This document shows positions 17,946 to 25,692 of a DNA stretch of 64,000 bases, piece by piece (position 1 is the first letter of the stretch; the number at the start of each line of letters is the position of its first letter). The stretch comes from JAAZPT01 sp034180455. Lineage in GTDB: Bacteria; Bacillota; Clostridia; Christensenellales; Aristaeellaceae. The stretch spans positions 1 to 64,000 of the forward strand of contig JAXFOG010000021.1 of the NCBI GenBank assembly GCA_034180455.1. Reading direction: 5' to 3'. A program made the position numbers and the translations under genes. The notes beneath the pieces were generated by a model. The model was not told the origin of the DNA, made no database searches, and saw only the letters and a list, made by a program, of their open reading frames with translations.

Positions 17946-18289
17946 TACAGAAGACCACCCATACCACCAGAAATTTTATTCATTTTTTCTTCACGTGTTT
18001 TTTCAGCAGAAGCAAGTGCCTCGTTTACTGCAGCCATTATAAGATCCTGCAACATATCTATATCGTCTGGATCTACAACTTCTGGCTTTATTTCCAAGCT
18101 TTTGATCTGACGCTTGCCACTTACAACTACATTTACCATTCCACCACCACTGCTGGCGCTGAAATCAGAATTATCTATATCATTTTGAGCCTTTAATGCT
18201 TCTTCTTGAAGCTTTTGAGCCTGTCTCATAAGGTTCTGCATGTTGCCCATGCCACCACCAAAGCCTCCAAAATTACCTCTTTTTGCCAT
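17945..18289 (-). CDS. ybaB: YbaB/EbfC nucleoid-associated protein
   Basis: 114 residues, typical length. A glycine/methionine-rich N-terminus (GNFGGFGGGMGNMQNLMRQAQ) leads into a helical dimerisation region and the short beta-sheet core with SGGGMVNVVVSGKRQIKSLEIKPEVV. The family binds DNA as a clamp-like dimer and associates with the nucleoid. Immediately followed by recR, with one-base overlap. Confidence 0.93.
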   Translation of the reverse strand: MAKRGNFGGFGGGMGNMQNLMRQAQKLQEEALKAQNDIDNSDFSASSGGGMVNVVVSGKRQIKSLEIKPEVVDPDDIDMLQDLIMAAVNEALASAEKTREEKMNKISGGMGGLL

Positions 18290-18290
18290 A

Positions 18291-19028
18291 TTATTTTATA
18301 TTCCTTCCTATCTTGATTTTGGTATTAACTCCACTTACATTGATTTTTGCGCTACCCTCTTTATTCTGCACATTTTCAAACGTAGCAGAATTGATAACAG
18401 ATCGGATGTTTACATCAACAGTTTCATATACTTGGTAAATATCAATATCGCTATTGACGGTTACAAAATCCATACTATCAAACTCATTGTTGATATAATA
18501 GCTCTGCTCGCCACTAACTGTGTTTGATGAAAGAGTTTTAAAGCTGAAATCTTTAATAAGATATTTACCACTTACATTAGCTAGCTTAACAGAGTCTGAA
18601 GAAATATTATCTGCGTTTACATCTCCACTTACTTCCCTAATGCTAAGCTTTTTAGCTTCTATTTCATGAAGTTTTATATCTCCCGATATAAAATCCAGTT
18701 TCAAATGCTCTCCATTATAGCCTGTAATCACACAATTTCCTAAAGCAGAGTTTACATTCAAGGGCTTTGCATAGTTTTTTGGCAAAATAAGCATAATCTG
18801 CATCCATGAGCCCTGCATTAAGTTTTTGTTTTTGCCCAGATATGGCTGTTCTATATTTAGATTACCTTGATCCTCTTTTACTGTAACAGATGGCACACTT
18901 ACATCATCGCCCGTGATCATAATCCTAATTGTATCGGCGCTATCAGTTAATATTTCAATCTGAGGCCAAGCAGTCTTTATTAGAATGTTGTTTATATCTT
19001 CTAATTTATATTCAAAATTTTTCTCCAT
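18291..19028 (-). CDS. DUF4097-type beta-strand-repeat protein
   Basis: 245 residues from the ATG at 19028, chosen because GGAGG (complement of 19034-19038) and a consensus promoter (19054-19082) lie directly upstream; the longer frame would start before transcription. The body is a repetitive right-handed beta structure with motifs such as GDIKLHEIEAKKLSIREVSGD, VKLANVSGKYLI and VSGEQSYYI, each strand ending in a VSG-like turn, as in DUF4097 'putative adhesin' proteins. It has no signal peptide or membrane segment, so it is probably cytoplasmic despite the family nickname. The ybaB start is only 1 bp beyond its stop, so it may drive ybaB-recR-rmuC. Confidence 0.75.
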   Translation of the reverse strand: MEKNFEYKLEDINNILIKTAWPQIEILTDSADTIRIMITGDDVSVPSVTVKEDQGNLNIEQPYLGKNKNLMQGSWMQIMLILPKNYAKPLNVNSALGNCVITGYNGEHLKLDFISGDIKLHEIEAKKLSIREVSGDVNADNISSDSVKLANVSGKYLIKDFSFKTLSSNTVSGEQSYYINNEFDSMDFVTVNSDIDIYQVYETVDVNIRSVINSATFENVQNKEGSAKINVSGVNTKIKIGRNIK

Positions 19029-19053
19029 TATAGCCTCCTTTAATCTTAAACAT

Positions 19054-19082
19054 ATTATACTTATTTTAATGTGATTTATCAA
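19054..19082 (-). promoter_or_regulatory. Promoter of the DUF4097-ybaB-recR-rmuC unit
   Basis: TTGATA (19077-19082) and TATAAT (19054-19059) on the minus strand, spacer 17 bp, about 26 bp upstream of the start codon. Confidence 0.75.
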
Positions 19083-19106
19083 CCTACAAAGCTTATGGTA
19101 AAAGAA

Positions 19107-19126
19107 AAAGACCGCGATCGGTCTTT
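19107..19126 (-). terminator. Terminator of the ylxM-ffh-rpsP-khpA operon
   Basis: AAAGACCG and CGGTCTTT form an 8-bp stem with a 4-nt loop; on the minus strand it continues into a T-rich stretch. It separates this operon from the DUF4097 promoter. Confidence 0.75.
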
Positions 19127-19130
19127 CTTT

Positions 19131-19358
19131 TTACCTTATCTCAAGGAACACAGGCTTTTCGGACTTTGCAGTAGCAGCCTTAATAATGGTGCGTATGCTT
19201 TTTGCTATTCTGCCCTGTCTGCCTATTACCTTGCCCATATCCGATTCTGCTACGGAAAGGGTAATTATTATGGAGTCTTCTCCCTCCAACTCTGTTACAA
19301 CAACGGCATCCTTATCGTTCACAAGAGATTTGGCAATAAACTCTACCATCTCTTTCAT
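19131..19358 (-). CDS. khpA: KH-domain RNA-binding protein KhpA
   Basis: 75 residues from the ATG at 19358, two bases after the rpsP stop; the longer frame merely runs antisense-free into rpsP. It begins MKEMVEFIAKSLVND and has the KH GxxG loop in GKVIGRQGRIAKSIRTII (about residues 42-59). KhpA, usually with KhpB, is a small RNA chaperone influencing cell division and elongation in Firmicutes. rpsP-khpA adjacency is a strongly conserved arrangement. Confidence 0.92.
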   Translation of the reverse strand: MKEMVEFIAKSLVNDKDAVVVTELEGEDSIIITLSVAESDMGKVIGRQGRIAKSIRTIIKAATAKSEKPVFLEIR

Positions 19359-19360
19359 GA

Positions 19361-19609
19361 TTATGCCTCTATTGTGCCACTTTTCTCTAGCAGATGGCGC
19401 ACTGTTTCTGTCGGTAGAGCGCCATTTTGTAGCCATTTTTTAGCTTTTTCAGCATCAATATTTATTGTTGCTGGTTCTGTCATAGGATCATAGAAACCTA
19501 TTTCTTCTACAAAGCGACCATCACGAGGACTGTTTATATCTGCAACAACCACACGATAAAATGGTTTTTTCTTCATGCCCATTCTCTTTAAACGAATCTT
19601 TAGTGCCAT
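19361..19609 (-). CDS. rpsP: Ribosomal protein bS16
   Basis: 82 residues, usual length. The N-terminus MALKIRLKRMGMKKKPFYRVVVAD and the motif FVEEIGFYDP are diagnostic for bS16 of the small subunit. A strong AGGAGGAAA site precedes the ATG. It lies between ffh and khpA. Confidence 0.98.
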   Translation of the reverse strand: MALKIRLKRMGMKKKPFYRVVVADINSPRDGRFVEEIGFYDPMTEPATINIDAEKAKKWLQNGALPTETVRHLLEKSGTIEA

Positions 19610-19659
19610 ATTTTCCTCCTAAAATAATATATTCTGAAATCCCATAAAGGGCTAATCAG

Positions 19660-20985
19660 CTAAAACTTAATGTTGGGAAATCTTCCACGTTTCCCCATGC
19701 CCTGCATACGTTTCATCATTTTTTGAGCATCCTCAAAGCGACGTATAAGAGCGTTTACATCTTGCACCTGAGTGCCACTGCCAGCAGCTATTCTCTTGCG
19801 CCTACTAGCGTTTAAAAGATTTGGATTGCGCCTTTCAGCTATTGTCATACTGCGAATTATAGCTTCCGGCTTCTTCATGCTATCGTCATCTATGTCAACA
19901 TCTTTAAGCTTGTTGCCAATGCCTGGTATCATGCCCATGATGTCTTTTAGCGAACCCATCTTCTTCATCTGCTGCATTTGCTCTAGGAAATCTTCAAGGT
20001 TCATTCCTTTTTTACTGTTGAGCTTTTTTGCAAAATCTTCTGCGTCGCTGCCTTCATAAGCGCTCTCGGCTCTCTCTATAAGAGACATCATATCGCCCAT
20101 TCCAAGTATTCTGCTTGCCATGCGCTCAGGGTGGAAAGGCTCTATATCACTGAGTTTTTCACCAGTACCACTGAATTTAATAGGCTTTTTTGTAACTGCC
20201 TTTACAGATAATGCAGCTCCACCTCTGGTGTCGCCATCTAGCTTGGTAAGTATAACACCACCAATTTCAAGGGTATCGTTAAACTCCTTTGCAACATTTA
20301 CAGCATCTTGACCCGTCATACTATCTACAACTAGCAGTATCTCCTGAGGATTTACAGCTGCAGAAATGCGTTTGAGCTCTTCCATAAGCTCATGATCAAT
20401 ATGCAATCTACCAGCAGTATCTATAATAAGTACATCTCTATTATAGTGCCTTGCATATTCTATGGCTTCCTGAGCAGTTTTAACAGGATCTTGAGTTCCT
20501 TTTTCAAATACAGGTACGGCTACCTTCTCACCCACTACCTTTAGCTGATCAATAGCTGCTGGTCTATATATATCGCAAGCTGCAAGCATTGGTCGTTTGC
20601 CATCTTTCATCAGATAGCCAGCCAGCTTGGCTGCCATTGTAGTTTTACCTGCGCCTTGCAATCCACATAGCATATATATTGTAGGACTTTGTGGTGAAAA
20701 TGTGAGCCTTTGATTTTTCTGGCCCATAAGGGATGTAAGCTCTTCATTTACTATCTTTATAACAAGTTGGCCAGGACTTAGGCTCTCGCTGAGCTTTTCG
20801 CCTTCAAGGCGCTCGGTAACATCTTTTATAAAGTCCTTTACTACTTTATAGTTTACATCGGCCTCCAGCATTGCAAGTCTTACCTCTCGCATGCCGTCTT
20901 TAATATCGCTCTGTGAAAGCTTACCCTTTGAAGTAAACTTTTTTAAAGCACTTTGTAACTTTTCTGATAAGCTCTCTAAAGCCAT
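19660..20985 (-). CDS. ffh: Signal recognition particle GTPase Ffh
   Basis: 441 residues in the standard N-G-M order. G-domain motifs are GLQGAGKTT (about 108-116), DTAGR (about 189) and TKLDGDTRGG (about 247); the C-terminal M domain is methionine-rich (LEDFLEQMQQMKKMGSLKDIMGMIPG) and ends with the RNA-binding part. With the SRP RNA at 41741-41866 it targets nascent membrane proteins to FtsY. One base separates it from ylxM. Confidence 0.98.
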   Translation of the reverse strand: MALESLSEKLQSALKKFTSKGKLSQSDIKDGMREVRLAMLEADVNYKVVKDFIKDVTERLEGEKLSESLSPGQLVIKIVNEELTSLMGQKNQRLTFSPQSPTIYMLCGLQGAGKTTMAAKLAGYLMKDGKRPMLAACDIYRPAAIDQLKVVGEKVAVPVFEKGTQDPVKTAQEAIEYARHYNRDVLIIDTAGRLHIDHELMEELKRISAAVNPQEILLVVDSMTGQDAVNVAKEFNDTLEIGGVILTKLDGDTRGGAALSVKAVTKKPIKFSGTGEKLSDIEPFHPERMASRILGMGDMMSLIERAESAYEGSDAEDFAKKLNSKKGMNLEDFLEQMQQMKKMGSLKDIMGMIPGIGNKLKDVDIDDDSMKKPEAIIRSMTIAERRNPNLLNASRRKRIAAGSGTQVQDVNALIRRFEDAQKMMKRMQGMGKRGRFPNIKF

Positions 20986-20986
20986 A

Positions 20987-21352
20987 TTACGCCTCCTCTA
21001 TTTGTTGAATAGCCTGTTTTATAATTTGTTCTATCTTTTTGCGCTTATTTTCGTCAATGTTGCTTTCTAGCAATTTAAGCGCTGAATTAAGCTGCTCGTT
21101 TACCTGCAGGGTACGCTCTACAAGGTTCAGTTTGCGCTCGTATTCAATAAGTTTATTGCCTGCGCGACCGATTATATCGTGTATGTTTTGACGGCTTACT
21201 CCAAAGATCTCAGCAATCTCTGCCAAAGAAAGATCTTCGTTGTAGTAAAGCGAAAGCACCTCGCTCTGCCTATCTGTGAGCAGCGAAGAATAAAAATCTA
21301 AAAGCCAGCCCATCTGTATGTTAAGCTCCAAATTATCAAAATGGCTGCTCAT
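20987..21352 (-). CDS. ylxM: YlxM-family helix-turn-helix protein
   Basis: 121 residues of the UPF0122 family. LLTDRQSEVLSLYYNEDLSLAEIAEIFGVSRQNIHDII (about 25-62) is a sigma-region-4-like helix-turn-helix, followed by a coiled-coil tail. YlxM commonly precedes ffh and is thought to modulate the SRP pathway. A perfect promoter stands at 21394-21422, making it the first gene of the operon. A ribosome site GGAGG (complement of 21358-21362) precedes the ATG. Confidence 0.9.
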   Translation of the reverse strand: MSSHFDNLELNIQMGWLLDFYSSLLTDRQSEVLSLYYNEDLSLAEIAEIFGVSRQNIHDIIGRAGNKLIEYERKLNLVERTLQVNEQLNSALKLLESNIDENKRKKIEQIIKQAIQQIEEA

Positions 21353-21393
21353 ATATCCTCCATGTGTAAAGTAGTATTGCTTTACATCAATGT

Positions 21394-21422
21394 ATTATAT
21401 ACCAAATCTTCATACTGTCAAG
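21394..21422 (-). promoter_or_regulatory. Consensus promoter of ylxM-ffh-rpsP-khpA
   Basis: TTGACA (21417-21422) and TATAAT (21394-21399) with a 17-bp spacer, a perfect consensus match on the minus strand. Confidence 0.85.
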
Positions 21423-21430
21423 TAAAATTT

Positions 21431-21460
21431 TTGCCTAACATTATAAAGCTATGATATAAT
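21431..21460 (+). promoter_or_regulatory. Promoter of rimM-trmD
   Basis: TTGCCT (21431-21436) and TATAAT (21455-21460), spacer 18 bp. It is back to back with the ylxM promoter, 8 bp away. Confidence 0.65.
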
Positions 21461-21491
21461 TTAAATGTTATATAAAATTAGGAGAAAAATT

Positions 21492-22016
21492 ATGCTATCC
21501 AAGTATTTTTTAATAGGAGAGATAACAAAGCCACAAGGAGTAAGGGGCGAGCTAAGGATGCGCTCTTACAGCGATGATGCCAAAAACTTGCTGAGCATAA
21601 AGAAAATATATACAAAATCTCAAAATGAATACAGCTGTATTCAAGTTGAAAGCATTAAAGCGCATGGTGATTTTTTTATAATAAAACTACAAAATATAAA
21701 TAGCAGAGATGATGCAGAAAAGTTAAGAGGCACTGAAATATATATAGATAGAGAGAATGCAAGCCCTCTTAAAAATGGTGAGTTTTATATAAGCGATGCA
21801 ATAGGTGCTGAAGTGCAAAATAGCAAGGGTGAAAAAATAGGCATTCTAAAAGATATACTGACTGAGTATCAAAGATATGTGTATGTACTGGATACTCCAG
21901 ATGGCGATATAATGTTTCCAGCCATACCTGAGGTTTTTTTGCATGAAAATCTTGAAGATGGCTTGCTTACTTTGGACGAAGAAGTACTATCAAGCATAGG
22001 GGTAAAACAGGAATGA
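21492..22016 (+). CDS. rimM: 16S rRNA processing protein RimM
   Basis: 174 residues from the ATG at 21492, which follows GGAG at 21481; the frame upstream begins inside the promoter region. The N-terminal domain starts YFLIGEITKPQGVRGELR, a RimM signature, and the C-terminal PRC-barrel domain contains GEFYISDAIGAEV. RimM assists 30S head maturation and binds uS19. It overlaps trmD by 4 bp (ATGA). Confidence 0.95.
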   Translation: MLSKYFLIGEITKPQGVRGELRMRSYSDDAKNLLSIKKIYTKSQNEYSCIQVESIKAHGDFFIIKLQNINSRDDAEKLRGTEIYIDRENASPLKNGEFYISDAIGAEVQNSKGEKIGILKDILTEYQRYVYVLDTPDGDIMFPAIPEVFLHENLEDGLLTLDEEVLSSIGVKQE

Positions 22017-22738
22017 GAATAGCCATACTAAGCACTTTCCCAGAGATGTTTGAACCACTAAAGCAGAGCATTATACTGCGCGCTACCGAAAAGGGAATAC
22101 TAAACTTTGATATAATAAACATAAGGGATTTTTCCAAATCAAAGCATAGCAATACAGACGACTATCCCTATGGTGGAGGCGCAGGCATGCTAATGATGGT
22201 GCAGCCAATAGATGATGCATTTTTGCATACTGAGAGCCTTGGCTACACTGGAAAATGTATATATATGAGTCCAAAGGGCAAGACGCTTACTCAGTCTATT
22301 GCAGCTGATCTTGCAAAGGAAAAGGATCTGCGCATATTATGTGGGCACTATGAGGGTGTAGACCAACGAGCAATAGATATGCATATAGATATGGAAATAT
22401 CAATAGGCGACTATGTTATGACTGGTGGGGAGCTTGCTGCTATGGTGCTGGTGGATACAATAAGTAGACTTATACCTGGAGTATTGGGTAGTGAAGAAAG
22501 TCCTATTGATGAAAGCTTTAGCAGTGGATTGCTGGAATACCCACAGTACACAAGGCCAGCAGAATACAAGGGATTAAAGGTTCCAGACGTATTGCTTGGA
22601 GGGAATCATGCCCTTATAGAACAATGGAGACACAAGGAATCACTTATTAGCACATGGAAACTTCGTCCAGATATGCTAAATAATCTAAGTGCTGAGGATA
22701 AGCTAATAATAAAAGCTTTGGAGGAAAAAAATGCATAA
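22013..22738 (+). CDS. trmD: tRNA (guanine-N1)-methyltransferase TrmD
   Basis: 241 residues. The SPOUT trefoil-knot motifs LRILCGHYEGVDQRAID (about 104-120), YVMTGGELAAMVLVD and the SGLLEYPQYTRPAEYKG segment are clear. It methylates G37 of tRNAs reading CNN codons, preventing frameshifting. It overlaps rimM by 4 bp and the following gene by 8 bp. rplS, its normal neighbour, is absent. Confidence 0.97.
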   Translation: MRIAILSTFPEMFEPLKQSIILRATEKGILNFDIINIRDFSKSKHSNTDDYPYGGGAGMLMMVQPIDDAFLHTESLGYTGKCIYMSPKGKTLTQSIAADLAKEKDLRILCGHYEGVDQRAIDMHIDMEISIGDYVMTGGELAAMVLVDTISRLIPGVLGSEESPIDESFSSGLLEYPQYTRPAEYKGLKVPDVLLGGNHALIEQWRHKESLISTWKLRPDMLNNLSAEDKLIIKALEEKNA

Positions 22739-23660
22739 GTATAAACTTATAAACTACAAGGATATATTTAAGCTTTTTGCAAAAAGATGGTATTTATTCC
22801 TAATAGGACTTGCCCTGCTATTTGCTATATTTTTTGCAACCGAGAGAGGCACTGGTGAAAAATCATACATAGCAAAAGCCTCTATTAGTCTAAATTATTA
22901 TGAAGATGGGCACTTTGACTATGATCAAAGTCAAAAGCTTACCAGCAACTTCAATAGATTTACAATAGATGAATCGGCACTATCCATTGCCAATGGTAAT
23001 GCAATAAGTCTAAAGCCTGTGCAGTACAGCAATATACTATATGCGACCTGCATATCAAAGGATTCTCAAACGGCGATAGATATTGCAAATAAGCTTGCAG
23101 AGCTTCAATGTGAAACTTATTTAGAATCAAATGTTGATGGAATAAATCAAAAAACCATATTCAAGATAGAGCAAAAAGCCTATGATGCTAGCTTGAACAA
23201 TAAGAATATCACTTCAAAGCAAAAGGTATCATTTACAATACTTATGCTTGGACTTATTATGGTAGCTTTAGTACTTTGTGAAATATGGCGTACCAATGTA
23301 TGCACAGCAGAAGAAGCAAGGCTTATTACAAATTGTAACTATGTAGTAGATGTTTTTTCAAAAGGTAGCATAAATCAAGATGCTTTGGATGAACTAAAAA
23401 AGGTAATAAATGGCAGAAGTTTTAATATTGTGCCTATTAGCGCAATAAGAAACGCTGAAGCCATTGAGCATGGTCTTGAAAATAATAGTGCCTTTACAAA
23501 AGACTTATTAAAAAATCCATCTGTAATAGATGTTTTGCGAGAAAGCGAGCTTGCACTAATCTATATAAAAAAAGGCTCTTGCGATTACAGAGATCTTGAG
23601 AGGGCAACTGGTATATTAAAGGCTGCTGAAATAAATCTCTTTGGAGTAATATTGGGATAG
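22731..23660 (+). CDS. Wzz/YveK-like polysaccharide copolymerase domain protein
   Basis: 309 residues. A membrane segment (about 19-36) follows a short cytoplasmic head, a roughly 120-residue outside domain comes next, and a second membrane segment (about 165-184) leads to a cytoplasmic tail of about 125 residues. This topology and the start LINYKDIFKLFAKRWYLFLIG resemble chain-length regulators of the Wzz/CapA/YveK type, without a proline-rich motif or tyrosine-kinase P-loop that I can see. It may couple with the adjacent glycosyltransferase. Its ribosome site, GGAGG, is inside trmD. Call rests on topology and context. Confidence 0.5.
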   Translation: MHKYKLINYKDIFKLFAKRWYLFLIGLALLFAIFFATERGTGEKSYIAKASISLNYYEDGHFDYDQSQKLTSNFNRFTIDESALSIANGNAISLKPVQYSNILYATCISKDSQTAIDIANKLAELQCETYLESNVDGINQKTIFKIEQKAYDASLNNKNITSKQKVSFTILMLGLIMVALVLCEIWRTNVCTAEEARLITNCNYVVDVFSKGSINQDALDELKKVINGRSFNIVPISAIRNAEAIEHGLENNSAFTKDLLKNPSVIDVLRESELALIYIKKGSCDYRDLERATGILKAAEINLFGVILG

Positions 23661-23661
23661 T

Positions 23662-24801
23662 ATGGCAAAGAAATTATTGTATGTTTGCAAGTATCCTCTT
23701 GCAAGAGAAGTAAGCCTAAAAAATAAATTCAATGGTCAAATAGCCGGCTTTGAAAGCATGGGATTTTCTTGCTATTATTTGGCTTTTGACAACGATAATT
23801 ACTATTTAATAAATAACAACAAAAAAACAATAATTAAAAAAATTAAAAATGGCGCAAGTTCAAAATACTTGCACTTTAATGCATTTGTAGATCTATATAA
23901 ATGTGCCATAAAAGCTATAAATGATATAGGTTTTGACTATATGTATGTACGGTCGGACCCTATTGATATAAACGGCATAAGCATGTATAGGCAAGCGAAA
24001 AAAAATAATATCAAAATCATTACTGAGATACCCAGTTACCCTATATATAGAGATAATGTAAAAAATCCAATTATGAGAGCAGTGCTTGCATTATCTGACT
24101 TTTTACAAGGCAGAGTAAGTCGTTATATTGATCTTTACGCTATAATTGGCAATAAATGCGAAGAATTTCGTTCAAGGCCTGCTATAAATATAGAAAACGG
24201 AGTAAGTGTTGAGCTTTTTTCTTTAAAAAAGCCTCTTGCAGATAGCAATATAAATATTATAGGCGTTGCCAGCATGAGCAATTGGCAGGGATATGACAGA
24301 GCAATTAAAGGTCTCGCAAAATATGACGGCAATAGAAATGTGCATTTAAGGCTAGTTGGCGATGATGGAGATGGTTCTCTAGCAAAATGGAAAGAGCTAG
24401 CAGATGAGTTAGGACTTCAAGACAAAGTAGAATTTATACCAGCACGCTATGGAGAGCAACTTGACAAGCTTATAGATATAAGCGATGTAGGCCTTGCAAC
24501 TCTCGCTCTTTATAGATCTAAGCTAGAAAAAGCAAGTCCCTTGAAAGTACGCGAATACATGAGTAGGGGTTTGCCAATAGTATATTCATCGGTGGATAGC
24601 ACTCTTGCATCGGCAGATAATTTTACTATAAAAGTTCCAGAAGACGAGAGTGCTCTTGATATAAGCAAGGTAGTAGAATTTGCAGAAAGAGTAAAAAATA
24701 AAGAAGAAATAAGCAAGGCAATGCGCAACTATGCAATAGAACATATGAGTTGGAGCAATGAGTTTAAAAAAATATTTGAGAAATTGGAGAAAAACAATTG
24801 A
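23662..24801 (+). CDS. Glycosyltransferase family 4-like
   Basis: 379 residues with a GT-B layout. The C-terminal donor domain has NIIGVASMSNWQGYDRAIKGL near residue 198, VHLRLVGDDGDG, ADELGLQDKVEFIPARYGEQ and SPLKVREYMSRGLPIVYSS near 290, the usual GT4 nucleotide-sugar signature with a KxREYM rather than KxxEym pattern. The N-terminus is more divergent. It starts 1 bp after the copolymerase-like gene, so the pair probably serves a cell-surface glycan. Confidence 0.75.
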   Translation: MAKKLLYVCKYPLAREVSLKNKFNGQIAGFESMGFSCYYLAFDNDNYYLINNNKKTIIKKIKNGASSKYLHFNAFVDLYKCAIKAINDIGFDYMYVRSDPIDINGISMYRQAKKNNIKIITEIPSYPIYRDNVKNPIMRAVLALSDFLQGRVSRYIDLYAIIGNKCEEFRSRPAINIENGVSVELFSLKKPLADSNINIIGVASMSNWQGYDRAIKGLAKYDGNRNVHLRLVGDDGDGSLAKWKELADELGLQDKVEFIPARYGEQLDKLIDISDVGLATLALYRSKLEKASPLKVREYMSRGLPIVYSSVDSTLASADNFTIKVPEDESALDISKVVEFAERVKNKEEISKAMRNYAIEHMSWSNEFKKIFEKLEKNN

Positions 24802-25610
24802 GAGAACTAAAAGCAGTGTTTTCGGATCTTGATGGTACCTTACTAAGAGATGACAAATCTATAAGTGCAAACAGCAAAAAAGCCATATACGCTCTAAAAG
24901 ATCAGGGTATTCACTTTGTAATAGCTACTGGCAGAGGACCTATGGCAGTTGAAACGGTGATAGAGCAAATAGGGTTCCCAGTAGATATGATATGCTACTC
25001 TGGTGAATATATTGAAAGAGATGGCAAAAAGATTTTCAGTAATGGCTTTAGTTTCTCAGAAGGTCTTGAAATTGCTAGGTTTTTGGATGATATAGGTGTA
25101 ACATATGGGGTTTACTCTGAAGATATGTGGGTATCGCCAAAACGCACAAAAGAGTTAGAACAAGAAGAAGCTCTAGTAAGAGCTAAAGCTACAATAGCTG
25201 ATATAGATATTTTGGGTGAAGATGCCATAATAAATAAGTTTCTCGCTATAAGTGACCCACAAAGAGTGGACGTAATAATAGATGACATGCGAAAGCGATT
25301 CCCAAGCTATGAAATATTAAAAAGTCTTGATTATCTTGTTGAAATAAATAAAGGTGGACATAATAAGGGAACAGCATGCCAGAAGTACTGTGAGTTATCC
25401 AATATAGATCCTAGCAATACATTATGCTTTGGCGACTGCTATAACGATCTTGGTATGCTGAGGCTAATGCCCTATGCCTGCATAATGGATAATGCTCCTG
25501 ATGATATAAAGTCAGAATTTATTGGCGACCCTAATAAGCCAATAATAGAGAGCAACATGCAAGATGGCATGTATTATGAGCTTTTGCGCAGGGGATATAT
25601 AAATAGCTAA
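24798..25610 (+). CDS. HAD-superfamily Cof-type phosphatase
   Basis: 270 residues, subclass IIB. Motif I is FSDLDGTLLRDD (nucleophile aspartate near residue 9), motif II is FVIATGRGP, motif III includes K near NKGGHNKGTA, and motif IV is CFGDCYNDLGML. These enzymes dephosphorylate sugar phosphates or flavin/nucleotide phosphates. The start is TTG, sharing TTGA with the stop of the glycosyltransferase and preceded by GGAG. Substrate not predictable. Confidence 0.88.
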   Translation: MRELKAVFSDLDGTLLRDDKSISANSKKAIYALKDQGIHFVIATGRGPMAVETVIEQIGFPVDMICYSGEYIERDGKKIFSNGFSFSEGLEIARFLDDIGVTYGVYSEDMWVSPKRTKELEQEEALVRAKATIADIDILGEDAIINKFLAISDPQRVDVIIDDMRKRFPSYEILKSLDYLVEINKGGHNKGTACQKYCELSNIDPSNTLCFGDCYNDLGMLRLMPYACIMDNAPDDIKSEFIGDPNKPIIESNMQDGMYYELLRRGYINS

Positions 25611-25639
25611 TTGTATATATAAAAGTACATGTGTACAAT
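25611..25639 (+). promoter_or_regulatory. Candidate promoter/operator of the GH65 gene
   Basis: TTGTAT (25611-25616) and TACAAT (25634-25639) are 17 bp apart. The same bases form the arms of an inverted repeat, AATTGTA at 25609-25615 with TACAATT at 25634-25640, so a regulator could bind over the promoter. A second TACAAT at 25655-25660 is an alternative -10 box. Confidence 0.45.
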
Positions 25640-25692
25640 TATTTAAAAATAGTCTACAATAATCATAGATAAATAAATATTAAGGAGCTAAT

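Noticed and set aside
18291..19028. Surface adhesin (DUF4097 is often labelled 'putative adhesin')
   Set aside because: No signal peptide, membrane segment or anchoring motif is visible; the beta-repeat fold alone does not show adhesion.
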